Below, in pieces: positions 54,778 through 63,575 of a DNA stretch of 64,000 bases. The stretch spans positions 62,001 through 126,000 of the forward strand of contig PLXS01000002.1 of the NCBI GenBank assembly GCA_003151515.1, given 5' to 3'. The notes under the pieces are model-generated. The model was not told where the DNA came from. It worked only from the letters and a program-made list of their open reading frames with translations, and did no database searches. Both the position numbers and the translations under genes were made by a program. Position 1 is the stretch's first letter. Each line of letters begins with the position of its first letter. The stretch is from Opitutaceae bacterium (GTDB taxonomy: Bacteria > Verrucomicrobiota > Verrucomicrobiia > Opitutales > Opitutaceae).

Positions 54778-56394
54778 ATGAATGAGCCCATCTCACGCAG
54801 GCAGTTCCTGATGGGATCAACATTGGCCACCTCAACCCTGCTTGCCCGCGGCGCATCAGCCCCTTTTCCGACCGGCGAGGGGCCGGCCGCGGGCGCGGCC
54901 GCGGACCTTGCAGCGGATACGGTCTCGATCGACCTCACCGGCCGGATGGTCCACCAGATGCAGAGCGGCGTCGGCGCCTCGTGGCAGTCGATCGTGTATC
55001 CGACTGTCGGGCACGGGGGCAGCGGATTCGGCGGGACGCCGCCCGTCATCCCCCGGCATTCGGCGCTTTGGAAGTCCATCGAGCGGCATGCGGAGTGGCT
55101 TGGCCTCAAGTTCATCCGGGCCGAGATGGACTGGCGCCAGTGGCAGCCCGAAAAGGGGCGCCTCACCTTCGACTCGCCGGAGATGGCGATCCTCGAGCGC
55201 ATCCTCTCGTGGGCCCAGGGCCACGGAAGCGACGTCCTGCTGCAGTGCATGTGGCCCAACGTCGAGTGGCTGGCCTTCCCCGAGTACCGCCGCGACCCCG
55301 CGCTCGTGCAGGCCTCGGCGCCTTGCGACCTCGATGCGCTTGCGCAGGGGTGGGTGACGCTCCTGACGGAGCTTGTCGGCAGGCGCGGGCACAGCTGCAT
55401 CCGCTGGATACACCTCGTGAACGAGCCCAACTTCTACTGGTGGCTCGTGCCGCCCGACACCGGCGCCGACCAGGACCGCCGGCGCCAGACCCTTTACCTC
55501 GCGGAGGCCCTTCGCGCCGTCAGGGCCGCCGTGCGCGCGGCCGGCCTGCCCGTGAGGGTCATGGGGCCGGGCTGGACCGACCTGCCGATACTTGAAGGGC
55601 TGGCCGGCGAGCCCTGGTGGCCCCACGTCGACGACGTGGACTTCCACTGTTACGGCGCCTGCTACGACTGGGAGGACCCCACGGCGATGCCGGCGTCATG
55701 GGCCTTCCGGATGGGAGAGCGCCTCGGCGCGACCCTGCCTGGGTACCGCGAGGAGACGGCCAAGTCGGGCCGCGGGCTCTTCATCACCGAGTTCGGCTCG
55801 CAGATCTACGGCTGGAAGGCGGACGACCCCGCCCCCGGCAGCTTCAAGTCCTCGCTCAAGGACACCGAGTTCCTGGTGCGCGCCCTGAACATGGGCATCG
55901 ACGGCGCCAACCACTGGAGCTTCACAAACCGCGGCGACATGGACGGCCAGTGGCAGTTCGTGGAGACCTGGGACCGCGCCTGGAAGCAGTGGCTTGAAAG
56001 CGCCGTCCCCCACCGCGACTCGTATTTCGTCCTTGGGCTGGCGACGCGCCACATCCCGCACAGAGCGCGGGTCATGGAGGCCGCGGTGCGCGGCGGCGGA
56101 GTCGAGGGCCGCCAGCGCGTGTGGGCGAGCGCCCTGCGCAGCCCGAAGGACTCGAGCCTCACGCTGCTGATCGTCAACGACGCCGAGCGGTCCTGGCCCC
56201 TGCGCATCTCGCTCCCCGGCCAACAGGGCGGCCTTGCCAAGATCTCCTCGACGGCGGGGGCACGGCCGGAGGCGATCCTGCATTACACACCGGTTGCATT
56301 AGCGGGGGCGGCGGCCGAGGTGAACCTGGAGCCCTTCAGCCTTACCGTGCTTACCGATACCCCGCTTTCCCCGGATGGTCCCGGGCGTTGGTAA
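54778..56394 (+). CDS. Tat-exported clan-A glycoside hydrolase (GH5/GH39-like)
   Basis: 538 residues with a Tat signal (SRRQFLMGSTLATSTLLARG). TIM-barrel fold: LKFIRAEMDWRQWQPEKG, LLQCMWPNVEWL, acid/base Glu216 in LVNEPNFYWW, and nucleophile Glu338 in FITEFGSQIYG, the 4/7 layout of clan A. The C-terminal beta domain (about 440-538) follows. Beta-glucosidase, mannosidase, xylosidase and other activities are possible; substrate unknown. It lies 79 bases after the exported oxidoreductase and probably belongs with it. Confidence 0.8.
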   Translation: MNEPISRRQFLMGSTLATSTLLARGASAPFPTGEGPAAGAAADLAADTVSIDLTGRMVHQMQSGVGASWQSIVYPTVGHGGSGFGGTPPVIPRHSALWKSIERHAEWLGLKFIRAEMDWRQWQPEKGRLTFDSPEMAILERILSWAQGHGSDVLLQCMWPNVEWLAFPEYRRDPALVQASAPCDLDALAQGWVTLLTELVGRRGHSCIRWIHLVNEPNFYWWLVPPDTGADQDRRRQTLYLAEALRAVRAAVRAAGLPVRVMGPGWTDLPILEGLAGEPWWPHVDDVDFHCYGACYDWEDPTAMPASWAFRMGERLGATLPGYREETAKSGRGLFITEFGSQIYGWKADDPAPGSFKSSLKDTEFLVRALNMGIDGANHWSFTNRGDMDGQWQFVETWDRAWKQWLESAVPHRDSYFVLGLATRHIPHRARVMEAAVRGGGVEGRQRVWASALRSPKDSSLTLLIVNDAERSWPLRISLPGQQGGLAKISSTAGARPEAILHYTPVALAGAAAEVNLEPFSLTVLTDTPLSPDGPGRW

Positions 56395-56454
56395 ACGGGT
56401 CCGCGGCCCCGGCGAGGGTGTGAATAACTCGGTAAGGGGCGTTCCTGTGCGTAT

Positions 56455-56483
56455 TTGTAACATGCAATGCGCCATTCTAGCAT
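56455..56483 (+). promoter_or_regulatory. Candidate promoter for phoH
   Basis: TTGTAA at 56455-56460, a 17-base spacer and TAGCAT at 56478-56483, placing transcription near 56490, close to the annotated ATG 56499 or about 48 bases before ATG 56538. Moderate consensus match only. Confidence 0.3.
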
Positions 56484-56498
56484 CGACAAAAGAAACTA

Positions 56499-58070
56499 AT
56501 GGTGCATGGTTACTCACAGGATATTCCCAAACAATCGATGGAACACCTGCGCGGGGCTACCGCCCTTCATTCGCGGATCCGGGTTACGCCAAAGGTTAAG
56601 ACATTCGTGCTGGATACGAATGTTCTGATTCACGATCCGCAATCGATTTACAAATTCCAGGAGAACAACCTGGCGATTCCTGTCGAGGTCCTCGAGGAGC
56701 TCGACTCGATCAAGACGGAGCAGTCCACCGAGCGCGGGCGCAACGCGCGGCGGGTTCACCGGATCCTCCAGGAGCTCCTGCCCGACTCGCGCTCGATGCA
56801 CGAGGGCGTGGAGCTGCCGAACGGCGGCACGCTCTCCGTGATCATCAACCCCTACCTGGCGGAGCCGAACAGGCGCTCGCCGGCCATGGACAGGCTAAGG
56901 GCGATCCTTCCGGACCTCTCGAAGAAGGACAACCGCATCATCGCCTCGGCGCTGTTCGTCCAGGAGCAGTACCCGCCGCCCACGATACTGGTCACCAAGG
57001 ACGTGAACGTGCAGCTGAAGGCGCGCGCGGTCGGGCTCGAGTCCGAGGACTACCTCAACGACAAGGTCCCGGAGGACGCCGAGGAGGCGAGCTACCGGGA
57101 ACTGCCGCTCACGATCTACGAGCTGCAGCGGTTCTGCTCCGAGGGAGAGTTCGAGCTGGACGCGAAGAGCGCGCGCAGCCTCTACCTGAACGAGTACGTC
57201 CTGCTGCGCTCCGACGAGGGGAAGACGATGCCGGCGCGCTACTACGGGGATGGGATCGTGCGCCGCCTCAAGATACCGGAGTACGTGAAGGCGCCGGGCG
57301 GAATCCCGATCCGGGCCCGCAACCTTGAGCAGCAGTTCCTCATGGACGCGCTCCTCGACGACGGCATCCACATGCTCACCTGCTTCGGGAAGGCCGGGAC
57401 GGGCAAGACGCTGCTTTCGACGGCGTGCGCGCTGCACCAGACCTACGACGAGAACTCCCGCTACGACGGGGTGTCGATCTCCCGCCCGGTGATCTCCCTG
57501 GGCAAGGACATCGGTTTCCTCCCGGGCACCCTCGACGAGAAGATGAAGCCGTGGCTTCAGCCGTATTACGACGCGCTCGAGGTCCTCATCCCCTCCAAGC
57601 CCCCCAAGGAGCCGCAGTTCCTGTCGAAGAAGGTCTCCAAGAAGAGACACCGCAAGCGCGAGGACATGATGGCGGTCATGAACCCGCCCCAGCTGAACGG
57701 GGGCTACAACGGGCATTCCCAGGCGGGGCTCGTGAAGCCCTACGAGAGACTGCTCAAGAGCGGCCTCGTGGAGATAGAGGCCCTCTGCTTCATCCGCGGC
57801 CGATCGATCGCCAGGCGCTTCTTCATCCTGGACGAGGCCCAACAGCTCACCCCGCACGAGGTGAAGACGGTCATCACCCGCATCTCGGAGGGCTCAAAGA
57901 TCATCCTGATCGGCGATCCGGCACAGATCGACAACCCCTATGTCGACTCCCGCAGCAACGGCCTCGTCTACTGCCACAACCGCATGAAGGGCCAGGCGAT
58001 CGCCGCGCACGTGAAGCTGGTGAAGGGCGAACGCTCCAGGCTTGCCGAGCTAGCCGCCGACCTGCTTTAG
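56499..58070 (+). CDS. phoH: PIN-PhoH ribonuclease/ATPase
   Basis: 523 residues. N-terminal PIN nuclease domain begins TFVLDTNVLIHDPQS (about 40-55) and keeps the acidic site (VLEELD, KKDNRIIASAL). C-terminal PhoH helicase-type ATPase has Walker A GKAGTGKT (about 297-304) and Walker B FFILDEAQQLTP (about 445). PhoH2-type proteins act as RNA helicase/nucleases. The start is uncertain: ATG 56499 or 56538. It overlaps the convergent DUF6580 gene by 21 bases. Confidence 0.9.
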   Translation: MVHGYSQDIPKQSMEHLRGATALHSRIRVTPKVKTFVLDTNVLIHDPQSIYKFQENNLAIPVEVLEELDSIKTEQSTERGRNARRVHRILQELLPDSRSMHEGVELPNGGTLSVIINPYLAEPNRRSPAMDRLRAILPDLSKKDNRIIASALFVQEQYPPPTILVTKDVNVQLKARAVGLESEDYLNDKVPEDAEEASYRELPLTIYELQRFCSEGEFELDAKSARSLYLNEYVLLRSDEGKTMPARYYGDGIVRRLKIPEYVKAPGGIPIRARNLEQQFLMDALLDDGIHMLTCFGKAGTGKTLLSTACALHQTYDENSRYDGVSISRPVISLGKDIGFLPGTLDEKMKPWLQPYYDALEVLIPSKPPKEPQFLSKKVSKKRHRKREDMMAVMNPPQLNGGYNGHSQAGLVKPYERLLKSGLVEIEALCFIRGRSIARRFFILDEAQQLTPHEVKTVITRISEGSKIILIGDPAQIDNPYVDSRSNGLVYCHNRMKGQAIAAHVKLVKGERSRLAELAADLL

Positions 58071-58631
58071 GCGCAGCAGGCTCGCCTCGCCTCTGCGAAG
58101 CAGGGCGTACTCGACGGCCAGCGAGAAGCCCGCCGTGAAGAGGAGGTCGCTCAGGAGCGTGTTGCGGAAGAAGAAGAGCGTCGGGTAGTACTGCGGGTGG
58201 CCGACCGTCACGGCCTGCCACCATCCGGAGGCGTCGTGGGCATAACCCGCGTCGCCGATCCACGAGACGGTGTTCGTCACGAGGTAGAACAGCACCGAGC
58301 CGGCGAGCGCGCCCCCGAGCAGGTTGAGCCAGTTTCGGCGGCGCGAGACCGCGACGCCGATGCCGAGCGCCGCGGCGAAGCACAGCATCCGGACTAGCGC
58401 GCCCTGCGCGCTCCAGCTGTAATGGTAGACGGCGGCATAGTACCGGTCGATGTAGAGGTCCGAGACCAGCACAGCGGCGAACGGCGCAGCCCACAGCCAC
58501 CCCCTGCGGAAGTAGGCTCCCGCGCAGAACGCGAGCGCCATGACCGGCGAGAAATTGCTCAGGGCGGGGACATAAAGGATGAACACGCGCCATGCGGCGG
58601 CAAGGACGAGGGCGAGGATCGCAAGTGGCAT
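58050..58631 (-). CDS. DUF6580-like integral membrane protein
   Basis: 193 residues from ATG 58631, with about five hydrophobic segments (LAILALVLAAAWRVFIL; VMALAFCAGAYF; GALVRMLCFAAALGIGV; LGGALAGSVLFYLVT; LLSDLLFTAGFSLAVEYALL). The NFSPVMALAFCAGAYFRR block is typical of DUF6580, related in form to ECF-type S components, so a small-molecule transporter is possible. It lies 48 bases after pduO on the same strand, suggesting a cobalamin- or cobalt-related job; that is inference. The 3' end overlaps phoH. Confidence 0.6.
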   Translation of the reverse strand: MPLAILALVLAAAWRVFILYVPALSNFSPVMALAFCAGAYFRRGWLWAAPFAAVLVSDLYIDRYYAAVYHYSWSAQGALVRMLCFAAALGIGVAVSRRRNWLNLLGGALAGSVLFYLVTNTVSWIGDAGYAHDASGWWQAVTVGHPQYYPTLFFFRNTLLSDLLFTAGFSLAVEYALLRRGEASLLRLKQVGG

Positions 58632-58679
58632 GGGGGTGACGATACGCGGGGCGCGCCGGGGTTTCAAGCCTGCCCGCTT

Positions 58680-59210
58680 TCAGTCCCGGGGCTCGGCGGC
58701 CCTCGCCATGAGCCAAAGGACGTCCGAGAGCCTGTTCGTCCACTGCATGAGAAGGGGCCGAACGCCGCCGCCGCCGCCGGTCTGCGCCACCAGGCGCCGC
58801 TCGGCGCGCCGCGCGGCGACCCGCGCGCGGTCGAGGGCGAGCGCCTCCGGTGTTCCCCCGGGCGTCGCCCAGCCCTCCATGTGCGGGGCCCTGGATTCGA
58901 GGGCCTCAAGGGCCTTGTCGAGGCGGTCGAGGTCCTCCTGGGCGAGCCGGGCGTAGCGCCTCCTCGCCTTGCCGGAGTCCTCCTCGCCCGTGCCGGCCAC
59001 CTCGCCCATCACGGCGACGAGGGAGGACTGGATGGCCCGCAGCAGCTCGCGGGCCTCCTGGTCGCCGGCCAGCATCCGCGCCGCCCCGATCTCGACGTTG
59101 AGCTCGTCGAAGGCCCCCAGGGCCTCGATCCGGGGGTGGTCCTTCGGGACCCTCCCGCCGTTCAGGAGACCCGTCGTCCCGTCGTCGCCCCGGCGAGTCG
59201 CGATGCTCAC
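58680..59210 (-). CDS. pduO: Cob(I)alamin adenosyltransferase, PduO type
   Basis: 176 residues from GTG 59210, overlapping the def stop by four bases. The family pattern TRRGDDGTTGLLNGGRVPKDHPRIEALGAFDELN is complete, and the C-terminus has ARVAARRAERRLVAQ, the ATP-contact Arg/Glu region. It makes adenosylcobalamin from cob(I)alamin and ATP. The producing operon (cob genes) is not here, so corrinoid is probably imported. Confidence 0.88.
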   Translation of the reverse strand: MSIATRRGDDGTTGLLNGGRVPKDHPRIEALGAFDELNVEIGAARMLAGDQEARELLRAIQSSLVAVMGEVAGTGEEDSGKARRRYARLAQEDLDRLDKALEALESRAPHMEGWATPGGTPEALALDRARVAARRAERRLVAQTGGGGGVRPLLMQWTNRLSDVLWLMARAAEPRD

Positions 59211-59776
59211 GGTGCGGCCGCCTTCGCGGCCCTCGTGCGCTTCGCCAGCGCCTTGACGGCCTCGTCGATCTCGGAGCGGACGGGCTTGGTCATCCTGTCG
59301 ATGAACAGGACGCCGTTGAGGTGGTCGGCCTCGTGCAGGATGCAGCGCGCGAAAAGGCCCGTGCACTCCAGGACGTGCGGCAGGCCGTGCTGGTCGTTGT
59401 ACTTGGCGGTGACGGACAGCGCGCGCTCCACGTTGCCGCGGATCTCGGGGAACGAAAGGCAGCCCTCCTCCAGGACCTCGGCCGGCGTCTTCCGCGCGAC
59501 CGTGAGCTTGGGATTCACGATCACCATGGGCATGAAGAGGTCGAGCGGAGTCTTCGTCCCGTCGAGCTTCCAGTCGAACTCGGCCTCCGTGCTGCGCAGG
59601 TCGACCACGCAGACCTGGACCGGGTGGCCCACCTGCTGGGCGGCGAGCCCGATGCCCTGCGCCCGGTTCATGGTCTCAACCATGCCCTGCGCCAGTGAGG
59701 CCAGCTCGCTGCCGTACGAGGTGATTTTCTCGCCTTTGCGGCGCAAAACTGGATCGTTGTAGTGAACAATTTCCAA
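59207..59776 (-). CDS. def: Peptide deformylase
   Basis: 189 residues; removes formyl from nascent N-terminal fMet using a metal centre. Motif I GIGLAAQQVG (41-50), motif II EGCLSFP with Cys106, motif III HEADHLNG with His148/Glu149/His152 (CILHEADH, where CIQHEIDH is usual). The N-terminus MEIVHYNDPVLRR matches the family, which makes the start codon TTG at 59776. A promoter (59805-59833) lies just upstream. The downstream pduO overlaps by four bases. Confidence 0.94.
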   Translation of the reverse strand: MEIVHYNDPVLRRKGEKITSYGSELASLAQGMVETMNRAQGIGLAAQQVGHPVQVCVVDLRSTEAEFDWKLDGTKTPLDLFMPMVIVNPKLTVARKTPAEVLEEGCLSFPEIRGNVERALSVTAKYNDQHGLPHVLECTGLFARCILHEADHLNGVLFIDRMTKPVRSEIDEAVKALAKRTRAAKAAAP

Positions 59777-59804
59777 GGTTATCGGTCGGTGAGACTAAGC
59801 AGCC

Positions 59805-59833
59805 TGATAACCCCGTTTCGGGCCGGCAAACAA
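59805..59833 (-). promoter_or_regulatory. def: Candidate promoter for def-pduO
   Basis: On the minus strand: TTGTTT (59833-59828), 17-base spacer, TTATCA (59810-59805), about 30 bases before the TTG start. The best -35/-10 pair in this divergent spacer. Confidence 0.4.
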
Positions 59834-59849
59834 TACTTTTGACACGCGA

Positions 59850-61517
59850 ATGAGCCAGTTCCAGCAGACTCACCGGGCCGCAGCGGCCGCTCCGGCGCTC
59901 GTGTTCGCGGGCGCGGTCGTCGCCGTGATCGCGTGGCTTCTGCCGGTGAGCCTCAAGTCCGTGAGCAGGGCACTCCTCAGGTCGGCCGGCGAGGACACGG
60001 CCTCGCTCTCGGCGTTCGGGGGCAACCTTGTCGAGAGCGAGAAGCTCGGGCCCGCGCTTTTCTTCCTCGAGGCCTCGAAGAGCGTCGGCGACCCGGGGGC
60101 GGCCGGCCTGGAGCAGGCCGTTGGCCAGCTCGCGTCCAGGCAGCCCGCGCTCGTAGCATGGGGCGGCTGGGACCCCTCCCTCGACCCTCTCTTCAACCTG
60201 AGGCGCCCGACCGGGCGCACCGCGAGCACCCCGATCCTCACGTTCCTCCTGCCCGGGTCGGCGCGGGACACGGTGCGCGCGTACCTATCGAACTCGGGCT
60301 CCCTGGGCGTCCAGGCGGTGCTCAAGACACGCGAAATCTCGCGAACCGGCCGCTTCGTGCCGGCGAACCGCGCCGGGGGGCAGCCGCTTGACGCCATCAT
60401 TCTCCTCACCGGCCTGCTCTATCAGGGCGAGCACCTGTCGGAGCCGCTGCGGCGCCAGGTCAGGAACCTGGCCGAGACGGCGTCGCAGCGCGGCGAACTC
60501 GGGGAGCTTGAGGGCTTCTACATGGACATCCTCTCCCTCGGCCGCCGGCTCGACTGGACCCAGCTCGGCGAGCTCCTCAGGCGCACCGAAAGCGTCCGCA
60601 CGGTCGGCGAATACGCCCTGCTTAGCCGCTCCGCCTCCGATGAGATGCCGTTCATCTATTCCGCGGCCCTCATGTCGAATTCGGCGGACCGCGTTGCATC
60701 CTACCTCATCCAGTACGGCAAGGCCGGCGCCGAGGACCTGCGCACGGCGCTCGCGCTCGGCCAGGGCGCGGTGAACCTCCTGCTGCAGCGCGGGGTGCCC
60801 GTCAACCGGTCGCCGGGCCCGGCCATGGGGGCCGCCGCCGCGCTCGTGCTCGGGCACCCGAGGCTCATGCTCGTCGTGAAGTACGCGGGGTACATCCTCG
60901 GCCTGTTCATGCTCCTGCGCGGCCTGGACCTGTGGATCGTGTCCTCGGTCGGCGCCGCTCCCGCGGGCGCCCAGCAGCGCGCCAGGGCCGGCGTTCTCGC
61001 GGTCGTGCTCTCGGCCCTGCTCGTCGTGGCGACCGAGCCGTTCCTGCTCAAGTCGGCGCCCCCCTCGGAATACCGCGTGCGCATCCAGATGCCCGTCCTT
61101 TCGGCGGCGGCGACCCCTTCAACCCAGCCCGCAATTTCAAACCCGGCAACTATGGAAACCTCCACACTCGTATCAATCGCGGTATTTGCCGCGATCCAGG
61201 TCGGCATGTACCTGATCTGCCTCCGCAAGATCCGTGAGATCGACGCCCAGGACGCGCCGACGTCCCTCAAGCTGAGGCTCATGGAGAATGAGGAGAACCT
61301 CTTCGACAGCGGGCTCTACGTCGGGATGATGGGGACCGCCTTCGCGCTCGTCCTGCAGGTCCTCGGGGTCATCGAGCCCAACCTGCTCGCGGCGTACTCC
61401 TCGAACCTGTTCGGAATAATCTGCGTCGCGCTGGTCAAGATCAGGCATGTGCGCGGGTTCAAACGCCGGCTCATCCTTGACAACCAGAAGGCGCTTACGG
61501 CTGCGGCCGCGCTATGA
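59850..61517 (+). CDS. Multi-helix membrane protein, first gene of an undescribed pair
   Basis: 555 residues; I do not recognise the family. One N-terminal helix (PALVFAGAVVAVIAWLLPVSL), a large periplasmic-like domain (about 40-350) of charged helices, then five helices near the end (LMLVVKYAGYILGLFML; GVLAVVLSALLVVATEPFLL; LVSIAVFAAIQVGMYLICL; LYVGMMGTAFALVLQVLGV; NLFGIICVALVKI). The last two helices with GMMGTAFALVL recall the channel helices of MotA/TolQ/ExbB proteins; this is only a resemblance. Its stop overlaps the next gene by four bases (ATGA), so they are co-translated. Confidence 0.6.
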   Translation: MSQFQQTHRAAAAAPALVFAGAVVAVIAWLLPVSLKSVSRALLRSAGEDTASLSAFGGNLVESEKLGPALFFLEASKSVGDPGAAGLEQAVGQLASRQPALVAWGGWDPSLDPLFNLRRPTGRTASTPILTFLLPGSARDTVRAYLSNSGSLGVQAVLKTREISRTGRFVPANRAGGQPLDAIILLTGLLYQGEHLSEPLRRQVRNLAETASQRGELGELEGFYMDILSLGRRLDWTQLGELLRRTESVRTVGEYALLSRSASDEMPFIYSAALMSNSADRVASYLIQYGKAGAEDLRTALALGQGAVNLLLQRGVPVNRSPGPAMGAAAALVLGHPRLMLVVKYAGYILGLFMLLRGLDLWIVSSVGAAPAGAQQRARAGVLAVVLSALLVVATEPFLLKSAPPSEYRVRIQMPVLSAAATPSTQPAISNPATMETSTLVSIAVFAAIQVGMYLICLRKIREIDAQDAPTSLKLRLMENEENLFDSGLYVGMMGTAFALVLQVLGVIEPNLLAAYSSNLFGIICVALVKIRHVRGFKRRLILDNQKALTAAAAL

Positions 61518-62905
61518 ACAAGACCCTGCTACTGTTCATCGTAGACTTCCTGTTCCTGAACCTGATCGCGCTGACGCGCTGGGAGAGGGCGGAGCCCGCG
61601 CGCACGCACCAGCCGCCCGTGAACCAGGTGTCGGCAAACTCCGTCTCCAAGGACCAGGACCTGGTCGAGGCGATGCGCCAGTCGCTTGCCGACGAGCAGC
61701 TCTCGCGCGAGGGGGTCGAGCAGAAGCTCGCGTCGGCCGAGACGATGCTCTCCTCAAGGGAGCGCACTCTCGGGCAGGTCCAATCCGAGAGCCAGAAGCT
61801 CACGGCCCAGCTGGTAGACACCCAAAAGGCCCAGGCGGACCTCAACCTCAGGTACCAGGCCCAATCCCAGGAGGTCTCGGTCGACAGGAGCCAGCTCGCC
61901 CAGCTCCAGCGCGACCTAGAGGACAAGAGGGCCGAGGCCGAGCGCCAGAAGCAGGCGCTCGCGATGCTCGATAGGCAGAAGGCCGACGCCCTGAAGCAGG
62001 TCCAGGACCTGAGCGTGGCTGTCGCCGTGGGCGAGCGCGAAAAGCAGCAGCTTTCGGCGAAGGCGGTCGAGCTCGAGCAGCAGGTCCAGACCGAGAGGAC
62101 CGAGCGGGCGAAGGTCGAGCAGGCCACCACCCAGCTCGCGCAGGGGGTCGGCCAGCTGGCGCAGAACTCCGGGGAGCTCAGCAAGGAGATCCGCGACAAC
62201 CGCCCCATAAGCTCGAACGTGCTTTTCAACGACTTCCTGGCCAACCGCGTGCAGGCGACGTTCACCGCTACGCGCAAGGGCCTTTTCGGGTACACGACCA
62301 AGGAGAAGGATGCGAAGACCGTGTTCACGACCGACGGGCGGCAGGTGTACGCGCTTCTGGAGGTCGACGACACCCCGTTCTCGTTCGCGGAGGTCGGCGC
62401 CGACTGGCAAAAGATAAGCGTCCGCTTCGACAGGCCGCCGGACTACCGCTCGAGCGGCTCGGCCATCGAATTCCTGGCGGTCGACCCGAGGGTGGTGGTC
62501 GTCCCGGTCGACGCGTCGCAGGTCGCCGCCCTGGGGGCCAAGGTCTACCCCCTGGCCGCCGACCCCCTGAAGTTCACGGAGGCCGTCCTGATCAACGGCG
62601 GCGGCCAGGGATACGGTGAGCTCGGGTTCAAGCTGGATGCGGCTCATCGCGGCTACGTCCGCGTGGACAACCGTTTGTTCAAGAGGCTCTTCGGCGATTT
62701 CTCAACCTCGCGCGGAGACCTCGTGTTCAGCCGGATGGGCGAGCTCCTGGGGATCATGGTGAACAGCGACTACTGCGTTCTCCTCGGCAACTTCGCCCCA
62801 GCCGCCACGATTCCCGCTGGCGACGGTCAACCGCCGGGAGGGACCGCGGGCATCATCAACTCGCTGTCGGCCCGGGTCCAGCAGCTGCCCGTCGAGCTGC
62901 AGTAG
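61514..62905 (+). CDS. Membrane-anchored coiled-coil protein with possible protease-fold C-terminus
   Basis: 463 residues. N-terminal helix (LLLFIVDFLFLNLIALTRW), then a very long coiled coil (about 45-215: EGVEQKLASAETMLSSRERT; QRDLEDKRAEAERQKQALAM), then a beta domain (about 220-445). Within it, SRGDLVFSRMGELLGIMVN and AIEFLAVDPRVVVVPVD resemble trypsin-like folds (GDSGGPVF, DLAVLKV), but the catalytic Ser motif is absent, so it is probably non-enzymatic. A short Asp-x2-x2 helix start and partner gene recall the MotB/ExbD layout. Its 3' end overlaps the convergent methyltransferase by 50 bases. Confidence 0.6.
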   Translation: MNKTLLLFIVDFLFLNLIALTRWERAEPARTHQPPVNQVSANSVSKDQDLVEAMRQSLADEQLSREGVEQKLASAETMLSSRERTLGQVQSESQKLTAQLVDTQKAQADLNLRYQAQSQEVSVDRSQLAQLQRDLEDKRAEAERQKQALAMLDRQKADALKQVQDLSVAVAVGEREKQQLSAKAVELEQQVQTERTERAKVEQATTQLAQGVGQLAQNSGELSKEIRDNRPISSNVLFNDFLANRVQATFTATRKGLFGYTTKEKDAKTVFTTDGRQVYALLEVDDTPFSFAEVGADWQKISVRFDRPPDYRSSGSAIEFLAVDPRVVVVPVDASQVAALGAKVYPLAADPLKFTEAVLINGGGQGYGELGFKLDAAHRGYVRVDNRLFKRLFGDFSTSRGDLVFSRMGELLGIMVNSDYCVLLGNFAPAATIPAGDGQPPGGTAGIINSLSARVQQLPVELQ

Positions 62906-63575
62906 CCCCCTGGAGCTGCGCTCCGTCGTCGAGCCTGTAGACGGCGCTCCGGAGCAGCCCGCACTGAAGATCAAGCCGCCTGGCGGGGCGCCAGCCTGCG
63001 GCCGAGAGGATCTCCTGCGACGGCGGCAGTGATGAGACGCGAAGGCCCGTTTCCCAGCGGAAGAAGCCGTAGAGCGCGCGGAGCCACGCGCGCGCGCGCA
63101 GGCGCGCCAGCCCCCGCTCGGGAAGAACGAAGTCGGCGAAGAGCCAGGGCGAGCCGGGCCGGAGGGCGCGGGAGACCCGCGAGACGATCGAGGCCACTTC
63201 CCCGGCGTCGAAGCAGTCGAGGACGAAGAGGGTCGCAACCGCGTCAAACGACCCGTGCGCCGGGGCGAACGAGCGCAGGTCCGCGCGCTCGAGCGACGCG
63301 CGCCCCAGGGCCCCGGCCGCGGAGAGCCTGCGCGAGGCCCGCCCGATCATCCCTGGGCTCGAGTCGACGCAGTGGATCCGCGCCCCGGGGGCGACGGCCG
63401 CGACCCGCTCGGCGCATCGCCCGTCGCCCTCCCCCAGGAGGAGGATGTCGGCGCAACCCGCGAGCTCCCCGAGGAATCCGAAGCGGGCGCGCTCGAGGTC
63501 GCGGCCGAATGCGGCGTATTCGATAAAGCGATACCAGCGTGCGAGCCGGTCGAAGCCCCGGGGTGCGCGGCTCAC
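62856..63575 (-). CDS. SAM-dependent class I methyltransferase
   Basis: 239 residues. Motif I is ILLLGEGDGRCAERVA (Gly-rich SAM loop), acidic tip IHCVDSSPGMI, and motif IV FDAVATLFVLDCFDA. GTG 63575 overlaps the upstream UbiA-like gene stop by four bases, so the pair is co-translated. The partner suggests methylation of a quinone or another prenylated aromatic, but this is inference. Its last 50 bases overlap the convergent coiled-coil gene. Confidence 0.8.
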   Translation of the reverse strand: MSRAPRGFDRLARWYRFIEYAAFGRDLERARFGFLGELAGCADILLLGEGDGRCAERVAAVAPGARIHCVDSSPGMIGRASRRLSAAGALGRASLERADLRSFAPAHGSFDAVATLFVLDCFDAGEVASIVSRVSRALRPGSPWLFADFVLPERGLARLRARAWLRALYGFFRWETGLRVSSLPPSQEILSAAGWRPARRLDLQCGLLRSAVYRLDDGAQLQGATAARRAAAGPGPTAS

